A model generated the notes under the pieces. The model saw nothing but the letters and a program-made list of their open reading frames with translations. It had not been told where the DNA came from and ran no database searches. A stretch of DNA of 6,745 nt from assembly GCA_003542935.1 (NCBI GenBank), contig DPJQ01000054.1, forward strand, positions 15,823 to 22,567, read 5' to 3'. This document shows, piece after piece, positions 6,548-6,745 of this stretch (the stretch's first letter is position 1; every line of letters starts with the position of its first letter). Source of the stretch: Lachnospiraceae bacterium. GTDB lineage: Bacteria > Bacillota > Clostridia > Lachnospirales > Lachnospiraceae. Made by a program: the position numbers and the translations under genes.

Positions 6548-6588
6548 TGCTGTTCTTGTATACACAACTTGTGTACACAAGAACAGCA
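6548..6588. promoter_or_regulatory. 41-bp palindromic operator overlapping the -10 box and start site
   Basis: Two 20-base arms (6548-6567 and 6569-6588) are inverted repeats with one mismatch, around a single central base. Each arm also holds a smaller dyad: TTGTATACACAA (6556-6567, imperfect) and TTGTGTACACAA (6569-6580, perfect). Their centres are 13 bp apart. The outer end covers most of the -10 box TATGCT, and the predicted start site lies inside. This placement fits a repressor site for a dimeric or double-dimer DNA-binding protein. The TTGT-n-ACAA pattern resembles GntR-type operators, but no regulator gene is in the window. Because transcription would begin inside the palindrome, an RNA hairpin role is less likely. 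Confidence 0.75.
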
Positions 6589-6613
6589 TACTACACTGCC
6601 ATCCCTTTGTCAA
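6585..6613 (-). promoter_or_regulatory. Sigma-A-type promoter of the methyltransferase operon
   Basis: Read on the minus strand, a perfect -35 box TTGACA (6613-6608) is followed by exactly 17 bases and a -10 box TATGCT (6590-6585). An A/T-rich tract upstream (about 6614-6650) could act as an UP element. Transcription should begin near 6578, giving an untranslated leader of about 55 bases before the first ATG. That leader is too short for a cobalamin riboswitch, and none is seen. Confidence 0.8.
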
Positions 6614-6745
6614 TATAAAACAATTTTTTTCTTAAAAAACCGTTATTTGTAGATAATTTAACAATGATTAATGGCAAAATTGCGTCTGAAAGATTCAAGG
6701 TAGTTACAGTTCAGTTACCGGCTGAACCAATGTCATTTACTTAAG

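Larger units (their letters stand above)
946..6578 (-). other. Six-gene operon for corrinoid-dependent methyl transfer and solute transport
   Basis: All six genes lie on the minus strand, with gaps of 27, 26, 14, 19 and 40 bases from the promoter onward. Each has its own clear ribosome site. I see no hairpin with a T tract inside the block, and the only strong terminator is past the last gene at 870-907. One transcript is therefore likely. The set joins methyltransferase II, corrinoid protein, methyltransferase I, a small protein and two transporters. It lacks the iron-sulfur reductive activase needed to restore Co(I), which must be encoded elsewhere. Confidence 0.8.

Noticed and set aside
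6548..6588. Rho-independent terminator or RNA attenuator upstream of the operon
   Set aside because: There is no T tract after the stem on either strand, and the predicted transcription start lies inside the palindrome, so the full hairpin would not be transcribed from this promoter.
6664..6744. 26-codon plus-strand frame at the right edge
   Set aside because: No Shine-Dalgarno sequence precedes the ATG, it is very short, and it runs through a small repeat cluster; chance is the simpler explanation.

Overview
The window reads as a chromosomal segment of an anaerobic, acetogen-like Firmicute, most likely a Clostridia/Lachnospiraceae-type gut or sediment bacterium. This is inferred from the strong AGGAGG-type ribosome binding sites, mid-range base composition, AT-rich intergenic stretches, and a corrinoid/tetrahydrofolate methyl-transfer system of the kind used by acetogens. 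No RNA gene, CRISPR array or complete mobile element is visible.

Layout. Bases 1-147 are an AT-rich non-coding leader. A plus-strand gene (148-813) encodes a small SGNH/GDSL hydrolase. It converges on a long minus-strand operon, and the two sides share a strong hairpin terminator at 870-907. The operon is read right to left from a well-formed promoter (TTGACA, 17 bp, TATGCT; 6585-6613) whose -10 box and start site lie in a nearly perfect 41-bp palindrome (6548-6588). Gene order from the promoter is: pterin-binding methyltransferase (methyl group to tetrahydrofolate; 6522-5713), corrinoid protein (5685-5050), uroporphyrinogen-decarboxylase-fold methyltransferase (5023-3839), an acidic 46-residue protein (3824-3684), an MFS transporter (3664-2420) and a sodium:solute symporter (2379-946). 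Gaps between genes are 14-40 bases with no internal terminator. Bases 6589-6745 hold the promoter and otherwise only AT-rich non-coding sequence.

How the genes work together (inference from families and gene order). One or both transporters import a methylated compound. The UROD-fold protein (methyltransferase I) moves its methyl group to the Co(I) of the corrinoid protein, and the pterin-binding protein (methyltransferase II) passes it to tetrahydrofolate for the Wood-Ljungdahl or one-carbon pathway. This is the three-component layout of bacterial O-demethylases (Mtv/Odm/Vdm type). The substrate cannot be read from the sequence. The UROD-fold protein lacks the His-x-Cys...Cys zinc site of the archaeal MtaA/MtbA enzymes, the small protein has no family I recognise, and the reductive activase these systems need is not in the window. 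The most notable points are the unassigned methyl donor, the small protein, and the palindromic operator over the promoter.
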